Shown piece by piece: positions 1 through 5,780 of a stretch of DNA of 12,608 bases. The stretch spans positions 1-12,608 of the forward strand of contig JAYEHJ010000064.1 in the NCBI GenBank assembly GCA_034659435.1. The letters are read 5' to 3'. A program made the position numbers and the translations under genes. The number at the start of each line of letters is the position of its first letter. The stretch's first letter is position 1. The stretch comes from JAGLYP01 sp034659435 (GTDB taxonomy: Bacteria > Patescibacteriota > Patescibacteriia > Patescibacteriales > UBA12075). The notes below the pieces were generated by a model that saw only the letters and a program-made list of their open reading frames with translations, was not told the origin of the DNA and made no database searches.

Positions 1-77
1 CCGCCATCAATCATTAAACTATATGACTCCGGCAGAAATTTATTTTAAATAATCGGTTCAAATATTTTAATAAAAAT
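1..77 (-). other. Left edge: short open stretch, unassigned
   Basis: Downstream of the truncated ATPase stop codon, the same minus frame contains another stop near base 48. It is then open to the window edge and reads approximately NKFLPESYSLMIDGG. This could be the start of a different gene, the remnant of an insertion, or chance. It is too short to name. Confidence 0.15.
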
Positions 78-539
78 CTATCTCATTTTTTCAATTTTAT
101 TGTCTTGACAAACCCGACCACTATAGTTTCTCTTCATCTTTCGTTTGAAAGCCTCAACAGTATCCTCCCAAACATGAGATATACTATCAATTAACAAAAT
201 GTCAGAAACTTCCTCTTCTCGAAGTAATCTCATTGTCTCCTTTAAATCAGCAAGTGTTCTTGATTCTTTTACTAGTAGTTCAATACCTGCTTCATTAAAT
301 ACAGTTTTTAAGAACTTAGCTGATTTTTCTGTATCGAACATAACAACTGGTTTCTTTGATTTAATTTTTTTGTGAAGACCAATTGCCACCATTGCTGATG
401 TATATGTTTTGCCTGTTCCAGCAAAACCTTCAAACGCCGCCTTAAAATACGGCTTAGTGTTGGCAACCTCCATAAAGAAGTTACCTAGATTGCCAGTTTT
501 CTGCTTAACCGCAGTTCTGGTCATTGTTTTAGTTTGCAT
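78..539 (-). pseudogene. Phage-type AAA (P-loop) ATPase, C-terminally truncated
   Basis: A 153-residue P-loop NTPase. Walker A is GFAGTGKT at residues 38-45, and a Walker B-like strand ILLID (about 114-118) is followed by S-I-S-H-V-W. This arrangement resembles the nucleotide-binding proteins of phages and mobile elements (AAA_24-like); that link is from memory of the family, not a search. Such proteins normally continue well past this point. Here the similarity stops around residue 138 (KRKMKRN), and a short unrelated tail ends at a TAG. The other two minus frames hit stops and do not restore a continuation, so a simple one-base frameshift is not evident. I read it as a broken or remodelled gene. 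Both Met1 and Met6 are possible starts. The leader (TTAAGAAAAATT) has no clear SD. It may be co-transcribed with the two small genes upstream. Confidence 0.6.
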
Positions 540-587
540 AATTTTTCTTAATCAATCCCCTATAAGAATTGATATTAATTAATTTTA

Positions 588-714
588 ATTAGTTGACTAA
601 TCAGCAATTTGCTGATATGTTGTAATTGAATCTTTTAAACAGAATGCACTTTGTTTAAAAGAGATTCGTAACACTTAAGACATCTACCTTGAGAATTCAC
701 AGGTAGGTGTCTTA
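588..714. repeat. Cluster of four consecutive palindromes
   Basis: This non-coding stretch holds four inverted repeats in a row. They are ATTAGT-tg-ACTAAT (588-601); ATCAGCAA-t-TTGCTGAT (600-616); TCTTTTAAAC (631-640) with GTTTAAAAGA (653-662), extendable with a bulge to 628-667; and TAAGACATCTACCT (676-689) with AGGTAGGTGTCTTA (701-714). The last stem has one position that is a G-U wobble in the plus-strand RNA but an A-C mismatch in the minus-strand RNA. It is followed by T-rich DNA on the plus side, so it would work best as RNA read on the plus strand. It could be a structured RNA, a bidirectional terminator or the end of a mobile element. Confidence 0.5.
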
Positions 715-720
715 TTTTAT
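676..720 (+). terminator. Hairpin with T-rich tail (possible terminator)
   Basis: Fourteen-base arms (676-689 and 701-714) enclose an 11-base loop, followed by TTATTTTAT on the plus strand. The stem is fully paired, allowing one G-U, only in plus-strand RNA. The right arm contains the stop codon of the 47-residue minus-strand gene at 712-714. No plus-strand gene feeds into it within the window. Confidence 0.35.
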
Positions 721-855
721 TTGACCTAATCTGTGTCTTGCATTTTCAAGCATTTGCAAATCACGCCAAATATCATAAGGTTCAAGAGATCCTCCCATTG
801 GGTAATCTTCAGAAGATTCATTCACAATGGTAACCTCTTGGGGTTCTTGATCCAT
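712..855 (-). CDS. 47-residue acidic micro-protein
   Basis: A small gene that begins MDQEPQEVTIVNES and ends RHRLGQIK, stop TAA. It is supported by a strong ribosome-binding site: the complement of 859-870 reads AAAGGGGGTGAT, seven bases before the ATG, and matches the 16S tail with one G-U pair. This is unusual, because the neighbouring host genes lack such sites. The protein is acidic at the N-terminus and has a short amphipathic C-terminal stretch (about residues 27-47, containing DIWRDLQMLENARHRL). There are no Cys residues and no membrane segment. Its stop codon lies inside a hairpin arm. I do not recognise it. Its neighbours, a phage-type ATPase and another small protein, suggest an accessory or phage-derived cassette. 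It could still be a chance ORF, but the SD argues against that. Confidence 0.5.
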   Translation of the reverse strand: MDQEPQEVTIVNESSEDYPMGGSLEPYDIWRDLQMLENARHRLGQIK

Positions 856-921
856 AGAATCACCCCCTTTCTAGTTATCTCGGACTCTTGCCGAAATAAA
901 TTAATTTATTAAATTGTTAAT

Positions 922-1107
922 CTACTTCTTAACTACTTTGTAGTTTTTTTGTAAATACATTAGTTCTTTAACCTGTTTCTCTAATGTTTTTTTTTCACGC
1001 TTTTGATTAAATGGATTTAAATTTTGCCTTAGTAAATCTAATACCGTGGCCAATGTCCCAAAGTAATCATCGCTTTTAATGTGAAATTCAAGATTTCTTT
1101 TATTCAT
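922..1107 (-). CDS. 61-residue conserved-looking small protein
   Basis: The preferred start is the second methionine (MNKRNLEFHIK), giving 61 residues. An upstream in-frame ATG at 1122 would add MWVFC, but those codons lie in the right-hand part of a hairpin and its T-run. The protein has a well-formed helical core (DDYFGTLATVLDLLRQNL) and a basic C-terminal helix (KQVKELMYLQKNYKVVKK). There is no signal peptide and no catalytic motif I can see. There is no SD: the bases just before the ATG are GGGTTTTTTGT, so it would be translated leaderlessly or from a run-through transcript. I think similar small proteins occur in CPR genomes, but I cannot check that. Function unknown. Confidence 0.55.
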   Translation of the reverse strand: MNKRNLEFHIKSDDYFGTLATVLDLLRQNLNPFNQKREKKTLEKQVKELMYLQKNYKVVKK

Positions 1108-1112
1108 ACAAA

Positions 1113-1164
1113 AAACCCACAATTAATTGATAAATTTATTTTTTTATCAAATAACTGTGGGTTT
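1113..1164 (-). terminator. Long hairpin with U-run, abutting the small gene
   Basis: Two 22-base arms (1113-1134 and 1143-1164) pair with only two mismatches around an 8-base loop. On the minus strand the stem ends GTGGG followed by TTTTTT, which is the shape of an intrinsic terminator. It lies directly downstream of a second terminator hairpin (1179-1212) and directly upstream of the 61-residue gene's ATG. It may be a back-up terminator for the ribosomal operon or a control element for the small gene. Confidence 0.55.
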
Positions 1165-1178
1165 ACAGTTAATTAACA

Positions 1179-1212
1179 AAAAAACTACCGTAAATAATTA
1201 CGGTAGTTTTTT
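1179..1212. terminator. Bidirectional intrinsic terminator after rpsI
   Basis: Perfect 15-base arms, AAAAAACTACCGTAA (1179-1193) and its complement (1198-1212), enclose the loop ATAA. The core stem CTACCGTAA is flanked by A and T runs on both strands, so it can terminate transcription in either direction. It lies about 64 bases past the rpsI stop and most likely ends the alpha/ribosomal operon. Confidence 0.8.
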
Positions 1213-1275
1213 GTATATATAATGGTTTGTTTTTCTGCTAATGTTACACAACGCTTTCCATTGTGGTACCAATTG

Positions 1276-1728
1276 CTATCTCTTTGACCACTGCGGCGCT
1301 TTTCTCGCTTTTTTTAACCCGGGCTTTTTTCTTTCTTTTCTGCGCGCGTCTCTTGTAAGCCAACCTTTGGCTTTAATAGCCGGTTTTAAATTTTCATCCA
1401 AAGAAATTAAGGCGCGGGCAATTCCGTGGCGAGCGGCATCAGCTTGCCCTTTTTTACCGCCCCCTTTTGATAATATTGATATATCTATATCTTTAAGATG
1501 TCCTGTTAATTTTAAAGGCTGGTTAATAATTAAAATACAATCAGGAGTAAAAAAAATATCGGCTTTTTTTTCATTAACCATAATATGGCCATCGCCTTTT
1601 TTGTATAAACGCACTCTGGAAACCGAAGTCTTTCTTCTGCCGATAGCGCTGATATATTTTCCCTTAAACTTAATAATTTCCGCTTTATCCTTTTTTTCCT
1701 TGTCTTTTGTTTTTTGAATCTTTTGCAT
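1276..1728 (-). CDS. rpsI: 30S ribosomal protein S9
   Basis: S9 binds the head of the small ribosomal subunit, and its C-terminal tail reaches the P-site tRNA. The 150 residues contain the family signature YISAIGRRKTSVSRVRLYKKG (about 25-45), the GGGKKGQADAARHGIARAL block (about 89-107), and the expected basic end terminating in Ser-Lys-Arg. The family is usually near 130 residues; the excess is an N-terminal lysine-rich extension (MQKIQKTKDKEKKDKAE). The gene follows rplM by 4 bases, the usual L13-S9 pairing, and is the last gene before the terminator at 1179-1212. The leader (ATTAAATAAAATT) has no SD. Confidence 0.97.
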   Translation of the reverse strand: MQKIQKTKDKEKKDKAEIIKFKGKYISAIGRRKTSVSRVRLYKKGDGHIMVNEKKADIFFTPDCILIINQPLKLTGHLKDIDISILSKGGGKKGQADAARHGIARALISLDENLKPAIKAKGWLTRDARRKERKKPGLKKARKAPQWSKR

Positions 1729-1732
1729 AATT

Positions 1733-2089
1733 TTATTTAATAATCAACCGCCTCAGCATGGCTTTTCTAAATTTAACCGACGGCAGCATCTCTCTTATCG
1801 CTCTTGATAATATTTCTCCGGGATTACTCTCCAGTAAATCAAACATCTTTTTTTCTTTTAAGCCGCCCGGATAACCTGAATAATGATAATATTTTTTTTG
1901 CTCTTGTTTTTTTCCGGTAAACTTTAATTTTTTAATATTAAAAACTTCAACTACATCTCCGCAATCCAAATTAGGCTGAAATTCCGGCTTATTTTTGCCT
2001 CGCAAAATCAAAGCAATATCAGTCGCGATACGGCCGACTGCTTTATTCTCAGCATCAATTCTATGTAATTTTCTAGTTATTTTTTGCAT
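1733..2089 (-). CDS. rplM: 50S ribosomal protein L13 (short form)
   Basis: L13 is an early-assembling protein of the large subunit. The 118 residues show the conserved N-terminal block RIDAENKAVGRIATDIALIL with LRGKNKPEF, the YYHYSGYPGGLKEK segment (about 67-80) and the AIREMLPSVKFRKAMLRRL block near the end. E. coli L13 has 142 residues; this one starts later and stops right after the conserved C-terminal block, so the ends are trimmed but the core is intact. It lies 3 bases after rplQ and 4 bases before rpsI, so all three should share a transcript. There is no SD (TAGTTTAAATT before the ATG). Confidence 0.96.
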   Translation of the reverse strand: MQKITRKLHRIDAENKAVGRIATDIALILRGKNKPEFQPNLDCGDVVEVFNIKKLKFTGKKQEQKKYYHYSGYPGGLKEKKMFDLLESNPGEILSRAIREMLPSVKFRKAMLRRLIIK

Positions 2090-2092
2090 AAT

Positions 2093-2443
2093 TTAAACTA
2101 ATTCAAGCCGCGCCATTTCAGCTCCGTCGCCTTGTCTTGGAGATAAATTAATTATTCTTGTGTAACCGCCTTTTCTTTCTTTATATTTTTCGCCGAGAAC
2201 TTCCATGGCTTTTTTAATCGCCATTTTTTGCGGCAATTTTTTGATTAAAGATCTTCTGGCAGTTAAATCGCCTTTTTTTGCCGTGGTAATCGCCTTTTCA
2301 ACCAACGGTTTTACGGCATTTGCTTTGGCCTTGGTGGTTTTTATCTTTTCATATATCAAAACGCTTGATGTTAAATTTCTTAACATCATTTCTCTTGGCT
2401 CTTTTTTTCTGCCTAATGTATTTTTTTTAACTCTATGCCTCAT
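2093..2443 (-). CDS. rplQ: 50S ribosomal protein L17
   Basis: L17 lies near the peptide exit tunnel of the large subunit. The 116 residues begin MRHRVKKNTLGRKKEPREMMLRNL (read as MRHRVKKNTLGR followed by a basic helix), then LTSSVLIYEKIKTT and TKAKANAVKPLVEKAI, all typical of the family. It ends GAEMARLELV, the usual finish. The length is normal. It follows rpoA by 19 bases, the standard bacterial order, and is read into rplM. The stretch before the ATG (GCAAATAACC) has no SD. Confidence 0.97.
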   Translation of the reverse strand: MRHRVKKNTLGRKKEPREMMLRNLTSSVLIYEKIKTTKAKANAVKPLVEKAITTAKKGDLTARRSLIKKLPQKMAIKKAMEVLGEKYKERKGGYTRIINLSPRQGDGAEMARLELV

Positions 2444-2462
2444 GGTTATTTGCTAAATTATT

Positions 2463-3290
2463 TTATGATTTTTTTGGGCGTCCTCGCTTTTTCTTTTTTT
2501 CTTTCGGCTCTTCTTCTTTTGCTTTAATTTTTTTAACTTCTTTTTCTTCTTTATTTTCTTCAATATTTTTATTTTTATCTTTTATTATCTCTTTTTTTAT
2601 GCTTTCTTTTGGCATTAACGCTGAAAATTGCTTAATTAATATTTCAACCGAACTGTTAAAAGCTTCTTTTGGAGTAATTGTGCCGTCTGTTTTAAGATCG
2701 AAAACCAGCTTCTCCCAATTAGTCATTTTGCCAACGCGAACATTGTCAATTTTTATCCCCACTGAAACAATGGGAGAAAAAATAGAATCCATTTCTATGT
2801 AATTTATAATATCCTGTTTTTCTTCACGGCTTTCAATAGTAACATAACCCATTCCTTTCTGAGCATATATCTTGGCATTTATTTTTCCCGCCATATCGGT
2901 TATCGCTGCCAATTCCAAGTCGGGATTAACAATTTCAACTTCCGGATTTGCTTCAATATCAGATGCTTTGATTCTTTTTTTTCCATGAACATCCAAATTC
3001 AAAATAACAGTTTCGTCAGTATGCATTTTTAAGCGCAATTGTTTAACATTTAAAATAAACTCCAAAACATCTTCTTTCAAATGCGGTAATGTCATAAATT
3101 CATGGCTAACCCCTTCAATTACAATACCAACTGGAGCAGCGCCCGGCAAACTTGAAAGCAAAACTCTTCTGATTGAATTGCCTAAAGTTATGCCATAGCC
3201 GGGAAAACAAGGCTCAACCGTGATTTGAGCATCATTATCACTTTTACCTTTGTTAAATTTTATACTTTTGGGTAAAGCGATATTTTCCAT
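2463..3290 (-). CDS. rpoA: RNA polymerase alpha subunit without alpha-CTD, AT-hook-like tail
   Basis: The alpha subunit dimerises through its N-terminal domain and nucleates RNA polymerase assembly. Residues 1 to about 228 form that domain: PCFPGYGITLGNSIRRVLLSSLPGAA is recognisable around 28-53, VSHEFMTLPHLKEDVLEFILN around 61-81, and GTITPKEAFNSSVEIL near 203-218. A normal alpha (about 310-330 residues) then has a linker and a C-terminal helix-hairpin-helix domain that contacts UP elements and activators. That domain is absent. Residues 229-275 are a low-complexity Lys/Glu tail ending KKKKRGRPKKS, which contains an AT-hook-like RGRPKK. The stop is followed 19 bases later by rplQ, so there is no room for a displaced C-terminal domain. 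There is no SD (TTAAATATTAAAAAT before the ATG). Confidence 0.95.
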   Translation of the reverse strand: MENIALPKSIKFNKGKSDNDAQITVEPCFPGYGITLGNSIRRVLLSSLPGAAPVGIVIEGVSHEFMTLPHLKEDVLEFILNVKQLRLKMHTDETVILNLDVHGKKRIKASDIEANPEVEIVNPDLELAAITDMAGKINAKIYAQKGMGYVTIESREEKQDIINYIEMDSIFSPIVSVGIKIDNVRVGKMTNWEKLVFDLKTDGTITPKEAFNSSVEILIKQFSALMPKESIKKEIIKDKNKNIEENKEEKEVKKIKAKEEEPKEKKKKRGRPKKS

Positions 3291-3319
3291 ATTTTTAATA
3301 TTTAATTAATTAATAAAAT

Positions 3320-3949
3320 TTACTTTGAATAATATTCAATAATTTGCCGTATTTGGAAATTCGGTTTTATCATATCCATACCGGGTTTATGCAGAATTTT
3401 TACCGTATTTTTAGTTTTATCAAAATTCATCCACCCCGGAATCTCCTTTTTTTGTAAAACATCCAGCATCACTTTATGAAATTTACTGTCTTTTTTCGTT
3501 TTCTTTACCGTAATTAAATCGCCTGATTTTAAAATATAAGATGGAATTGTTACTTTTTCGCCATTAACCGTAAAATGCCCATGATTTATCAATTGTCTTG
3601 CCTGAGAACGTGAACTGGCTAAACCGGCGCGATAAATCGCGTTATCAATTCTCATTTCCAAAAATTGCAAAAAATTTTCACCGGCATCTCCGCTTTTTTT
3701 ACGCGCTTTATCAAAAGTCAAACGAAATTGTTTTTCCAATAAATTATACTGGCGCTTAGCTTTTTGTTTTTCATTTAATTGCATGCCATAGCCTGTAATT
3801 CTGCGCCTTCCTTTTGAACCGTGAAATCCGGGCGGATAATTTCTTTTTACCATTGCGCACTTCGGAGTATTGCAGCGATCTCCTTTTAAAAACAATTTTT
3901 CTCCGGCCCTTCGGCACTTTTTACATTTTGGATTTAAATCTTTTGCCAT
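3320..3949 (-). CDS. rpsD: 30S ribosomal protein S4 (four-Cys, zinc type)
   Basis: S4 initiates small-subunit assembly by binding the 5' domain of 16S rRNA. I chose the start MAKDLNPKCKKC, giving 209 residues; an in-frame ATG at 3961 would add four. Cysteines at residues 9, 12, 26 and 31 (CKKC...CNTPKC) match the zinc-ribbon version of S4. The family core follows: KQRYNLLEKQFRLTF-like helices, then the S4 RNA-binding domain with ASSRSQARQLINHGHFTVNG. The C-terminus (FQIRQIIEYYSK) is the usual one. It is separated from rpsK by a 109-base gap occupied by a large heptamer-repeat stem-loop that ends about 6 bases before this ATG. There is no SD. In E. coli, S4 autoregulates this operon; whether it does here is not visible. 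Confidence 0.96.
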   Translation of the reverse strand: MAKDLNPKCKKCRRAGEKLFLKGDRCNTPKCAMVKRNYPPGFHGSKGRRRITGYGMQLNEKQKAKRQYNLLEKQFRLTFDKARKKSGDAGENFLQFLEMRIDNAIYRAGLASSRSQARQLINHGHFTVNGEKVTIPSYILKSGDLITVKKTKKDSKFHKVMLDVLQKKEIPGWMNFDKTKNTVKILHKPGMDMIKPNFQIRQIIEYYSK

Positions 3950-3955
3950 ACGTAA

Positions 3956-4056
3956 CAACAATTAACTTTTAACTTTTAACAATTAATTATTTATAATTTT
4001 TTAAAAATATATTATCAATCCAGAGTTAACAGTTAAAAGTTAACGGTTAACTGTTG
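3956..4056. repeat. Heptamer-repeat stem-loop between rpsK and rpsD
   Basis: The left arm (3956-3985) and right arm (4027-4056) are 30 bases each and complementary apart from about six positions, with a 41-base AT-rich loop. Both arms are made of a seven-base unit of the form TTAACNN or its variants: left TTAACTT/TTAACTT/TTAACAA, right TTAACAG/TTAAAAG/TTAACGG/TTAACTG. The element fills the whole gap between rpsK and rpsD. A sister element lies between rpmJ and rpsM. Confidence 0.7.
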
Positions 4057-4058
4057 TC

Positions 4059-4691
4059 TTACACTCTTCTTGGTCTTCTCTGTCTGCAGCCATTGTGAGG
4101 AATCGGCGTAACGTCTTTAATTAAAGTAACATTCAGCCCATTGCTATTTAATGCTCTGACAGCCGACTCTCTGCCCGTGCCAACGCCTTTTACAAAAACG
4201 CTTACCTCGGATAATCCATATTCTTCTTTTGCTTTGCCAACTGCCAAACGGGTAATAATGGATGCCGCATAAGGAGTTGATTTTTTCGGCCCTTTAAACC
4301 CCGCAATCCCAGCGCTTGCCCATGAAATAACATTGCCTTGCAAATCTGTTATAGTAACAATTGTATTATTATACGTTGCTTTTATAAAAACTTTTCCAAC
4401 CGAAATATTAACATGCGCTGTTTTCTTTTTCTTTTTGCGAATTTTTTTGCCTTTTGCTTTTTGGTCTCTTTCAGCTTTCTTTTTTTCCAGTTTTTTCTTA
4501 ATTTCTTCTGGTAATTCTTCCAAGCCTAAATCAGCCTCGTTTTTTAAAGCATTATTACTTTTAGCTTCTTTTTTAGCTTCTTTTTTAGCTTCTTTTTTAT
4601 CTTCCTTGCCTGCTTTAACTTTAGTGGCAACGGATTTTTTCTCAGAAACTGCTTTGTCTGATTTAGCTGTATTTTTTTTATCTTCTGTCAT
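4059..4691 (-). CDS. rpsK: 30S ribosomal protein S11 with long N-terminal extension
   Basis: S11 sits on the platform of the small subunit near the mRNA exit. The core begins around residue 84-91 and shows KATYNNTIVTITDLQGNVISW, AGFKGPKKSTPYAA, VKGVGTGRESAVRAL and the closing PIPHNGCRQRRPRRV, all diagnostic. Bacterial S11 is normally about 130 residues; this one has 210. The extra 80 or so N-terminal residues are low-complexity Lys/Glu/Ala with a KKEA repeat (about residues 32-43) and a basic GKKIRKKKKK junction. The ATG at 4691 is the first in frame after an upstream stop region, but internal starts are not excluded because no SD marks any of them (leader TTAATATTAAAAA). It follows rpsM by 17 bases. 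Confidence 0.93.
   Translation of the reverse strand: MTEDKKNTAKSDKAVSEKKSVATKVKAGKEDKKEAKKEAKKEAKSNNALKNEADLGLEELPEEIKKKLEKKKAERDQKAKGKKIRKKKKKTAHVNISVGKVFIKATYNNTIVTITDLQGNVISWASAGIAGFKGPKKSTPYAASIITRLAVGKAKEEYGLSEVSVFVKGVGTGRESAVRALNSNGLNVTLIKDVTPIPHNGCRQRRPRRV
4561..4599 (-). repeat. 12-base in-frame tandem repeat in rpsK
   Basis: On the plus strand TTAGCTTCTTTT occurs three times exactly (4561-4572, 4573-4584, 4585-4596), followed by a decayed unit (TTATCTTC). On the coding strand this gives the repeating Lys-Lys-Glu-Ala of the S11 extension. Such a repeat could expand or shrink by slippage without changing the reading frame. Confidence 0.85.
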
Positions 4692-4708
4692 TTTTTAATA
4701 TTAATTTT

Positions 4709-5101
4709 TTATGTTTTTTGCGCTATTTGCTTCTTTCCTGAAATAGCGGTTGCTTTTTTATTTCCACGAACCGTGCGGTTATTTGTTTTGGTTCTCTGTC
4801 CTCTTACCGGTAAATTTTTAATATGCCTTAAACCGCGATAACTGTTAATTTCTTTTAAACGTTTAATATTGCCAAGAACTTCCCTGCGCAAATCCCCTTC
4901 AACTTTATGCTGTTTTTCAATAATATTTCTTAAATTATTGGCTTCGTCATCTTTTAAATCCTTTACTCTTGTGCTTGGACTTACTTTTGCCAATTCTAAA
5001 ATATCATTGGCTTTTGTTAAGCCAATGCCATAAATATAAGTTAAAGCAATTTCAACTCTTTTTTCATTTGGTATTGTAACCCCTGCTATTCTTACAGCCA
5101 T
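4709..5101 (-). CDS. rpsM: 30S ribosomal protein S13
   Basis: S13 is in the head of the small subunit and forms intersubunit bridges with the large subunit. I prefer the start MAVRIAGVTIPNEKRVEIAL (130 residues), which aligns with the family. An upstream in-frame ATG at 5119 would add MLTVKN encoded inside the repeat DNA. The family features are YIYGIGLTKANDIL, LRREVLGNIKRLKEINSYRG, the invariant GLRHIKNLPVRGQRTKTN, and a basic tail. Length is normal. It is preceded by the heptamer-repeat stem-loop at 5106-5195 and followed by rpsK. No SD is visible. Confidence 0.96.
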   Translation of the reverse strand: MAVRIAGVTIPNEKRVEIALTYIYGIGLTKANDILELAKVSPSTRVKDLKDDEANNLRNIIEKQHKVEGDLRREVLGNIKRLKEINSYRGLRHIKNLPVRGQRTKTNNRTVRGNKKATAISGKKQIAQKT

Positions 5102-5105
5102 ATTT

Positions 5106-5195
5106 TTAACCGTTAACAATTAACCATTAACCATTAACAAATATAAATTTATAAAATTAACTGTTAACTGTTAATTGTTAACAGTTAACTGTTAA
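5106..5195. repeat. Heptamer-repeat stem-loop between rpmJ and rpsM
   Basis: The left arm (5106-5138) reads TTAACCG TTAACAA TTAACCA TTAACCA TTAAC. The right arm (5163-5195) is built from GTTAACTGTTAATTGTTAACAG and related units. The 33-base arms complement each other with six mismatches across a 24-base AT loop. The unit length is exactly seven bases throughout. It fills the gap between rpmJ and rpsM, and its right arm ends one base before the rpmJ stop codon. Confidence 0.75.
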
Positions 5196-5196
5196 A

Positions 5197-5310
5197 CTAT
5201 CCTTGCCTCTGCTTATGCTTCGGATTTTTGCACAAAACAACCACACGCCCTTTGCGGCGAATGATTTTGCAATCTTTACAAATTTTTTTTACCGAAGCTC
5301 TAACTTTCAT
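5197..5310 (-). CDS. rpmJ: 50S ribosomal protein L36
   Basis: A 37-residue zinc-ribbon ribosomal protein of the large subunit. The translation begins MKVRASVKKICKDC and ends LCKNPKHKQRQG, with the C-X2-C...C-X4-H zinc ligands (Cys11, Cys14, Cys27, His32) and the basic KIIRRKGRVVV strand between them. This is the standard short bacterial form. It lies 19 bases after infA and before rpsM, the normal order in this operon. No SD is present (GTTAATATTATTTT before the ATG). Confidence 0.96.
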   Translation of the reverse strand: MKVRASVKKICKDCKIIRRKGRVVVLCKNPKHKQRQG

Positions 5311-5329
5311 AAAATAATATTAACAAAAA

Positions 5330-5572
5330 CTACATTCTATATGTGATTCTTCCCTTGCTTAAATCATAAGGGCTCATTTGCACTTTTACTTTATCACCCG
5401 GCAACAAGCGAATTCTATGCATCCTCATTCGTCCGGAAAGATGAGCCAATATTTCATGCCCGTTCTCTAATAAAACCTTAAATGTTGTGGCAGGCATTAA
5501 TTCCAATACCTCGCCTTTTACTTCAATAAACTCTTTTGAGTCCACTGTTTTTTTTTCTTGTTTTTTTGTCAT
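5330..5572 (-). CDS. infA: Translation initiation factor IF-1
   Basis: IF-1 occupies the ribosomal A site during initiation and aids IF-2 and IF-3. I chose the ATG at 5572 (MTKKQEKKTVDSKEFIEV), giving 80 residues. Upstream in-frame ATGs at 5611 and 5641 would add hydrophobic residues unlike any IF-1. The OB-fold is complete: IEVKGEVLELMPATTFKVLLENG, then HEILAHLSGRMRMHRIRLLPGDKV and VQMSPYDLSKGRITYR at the end. The family has about 72 residues; the extra length is a basic N-terminus. It is first in the operon, about 130 bases downstream of the predicted start of transcription. The leader before the chosen ATG (ACAAATTTTATTTA) has no SD. Confidence 0.95.
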   Translation of the reverse strand: MTKKQEKKTVDSKEFIEVKGEVLELMPATTFKVLLENGHEILAHLSGRMRMHRIRLLPGDKVKVQMSPYDLSKGRITYRM

Positions 5573-5707
5573 TAAATAAAATTTGTTGTTTAAGGATAAA
5601 ATTAATTTCATCACCCTCAGCAAACACAAAAAAATTGGCAAAATCTAAAAATTCTACCAAACAACTATTGGTAATATTTAAATAATTTACTTGAATATTA
5701 TAAAAAT

Positions 5708-5736
5708 ATTATATATCTAAATAATTTTATTGTCAA
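5708..5736 (-). promoter_or_regulatory. Consensus sigma-70-type promoter of the alpha operon
   Basis: On the minus strand TTGACA (5736-5731), a 17-base spacer and TATAAT (5713-5708) match both consensus boxes perfectly at optimal spacing. Transcription would start near 5701 and run into infA and the rest of the ribosomal operon, leaving an AT-rich leader of about 130 bases. Because RpoA here lacks alpha-CTD, a core-consensus promoter that does not need an UP element makes sense, though that link is inference. Confidence 0.8.
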
Positions 5737-5780
5737 GCAAAAAAATGATGTTTTTAAAATTATAAAATAATTATTTAATA

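Noticed and set aside
1..60. Reverse transcriptase or transposase fragment at the left edge
   Set aside because: The short run FLPESYSLMIDGG has only a vague resemblance and is interrupted by stops upstream.
78..130. Simple frameshift explaining the truncated ATPase
   Set aside because: The other minus frames run into stops without giving the expected continuation, so a single indel does not restore the protein.
1241..1717. Plus-strand ORF of 158 codons opposite rpsI
   Set aside because: It is the antisense shadow of rpsI; the translation is Phe/Leu-rich low complexity and the minus strand encodes a clear S9.
5573..5641. Longer N-terminus for IF-1 from upstream ATGs
   Set aside because: It would add a hydrophobic segment not found in IF-1. 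The in-frame ATG at 5611 has a GAGG only three bases away, too close to work well.
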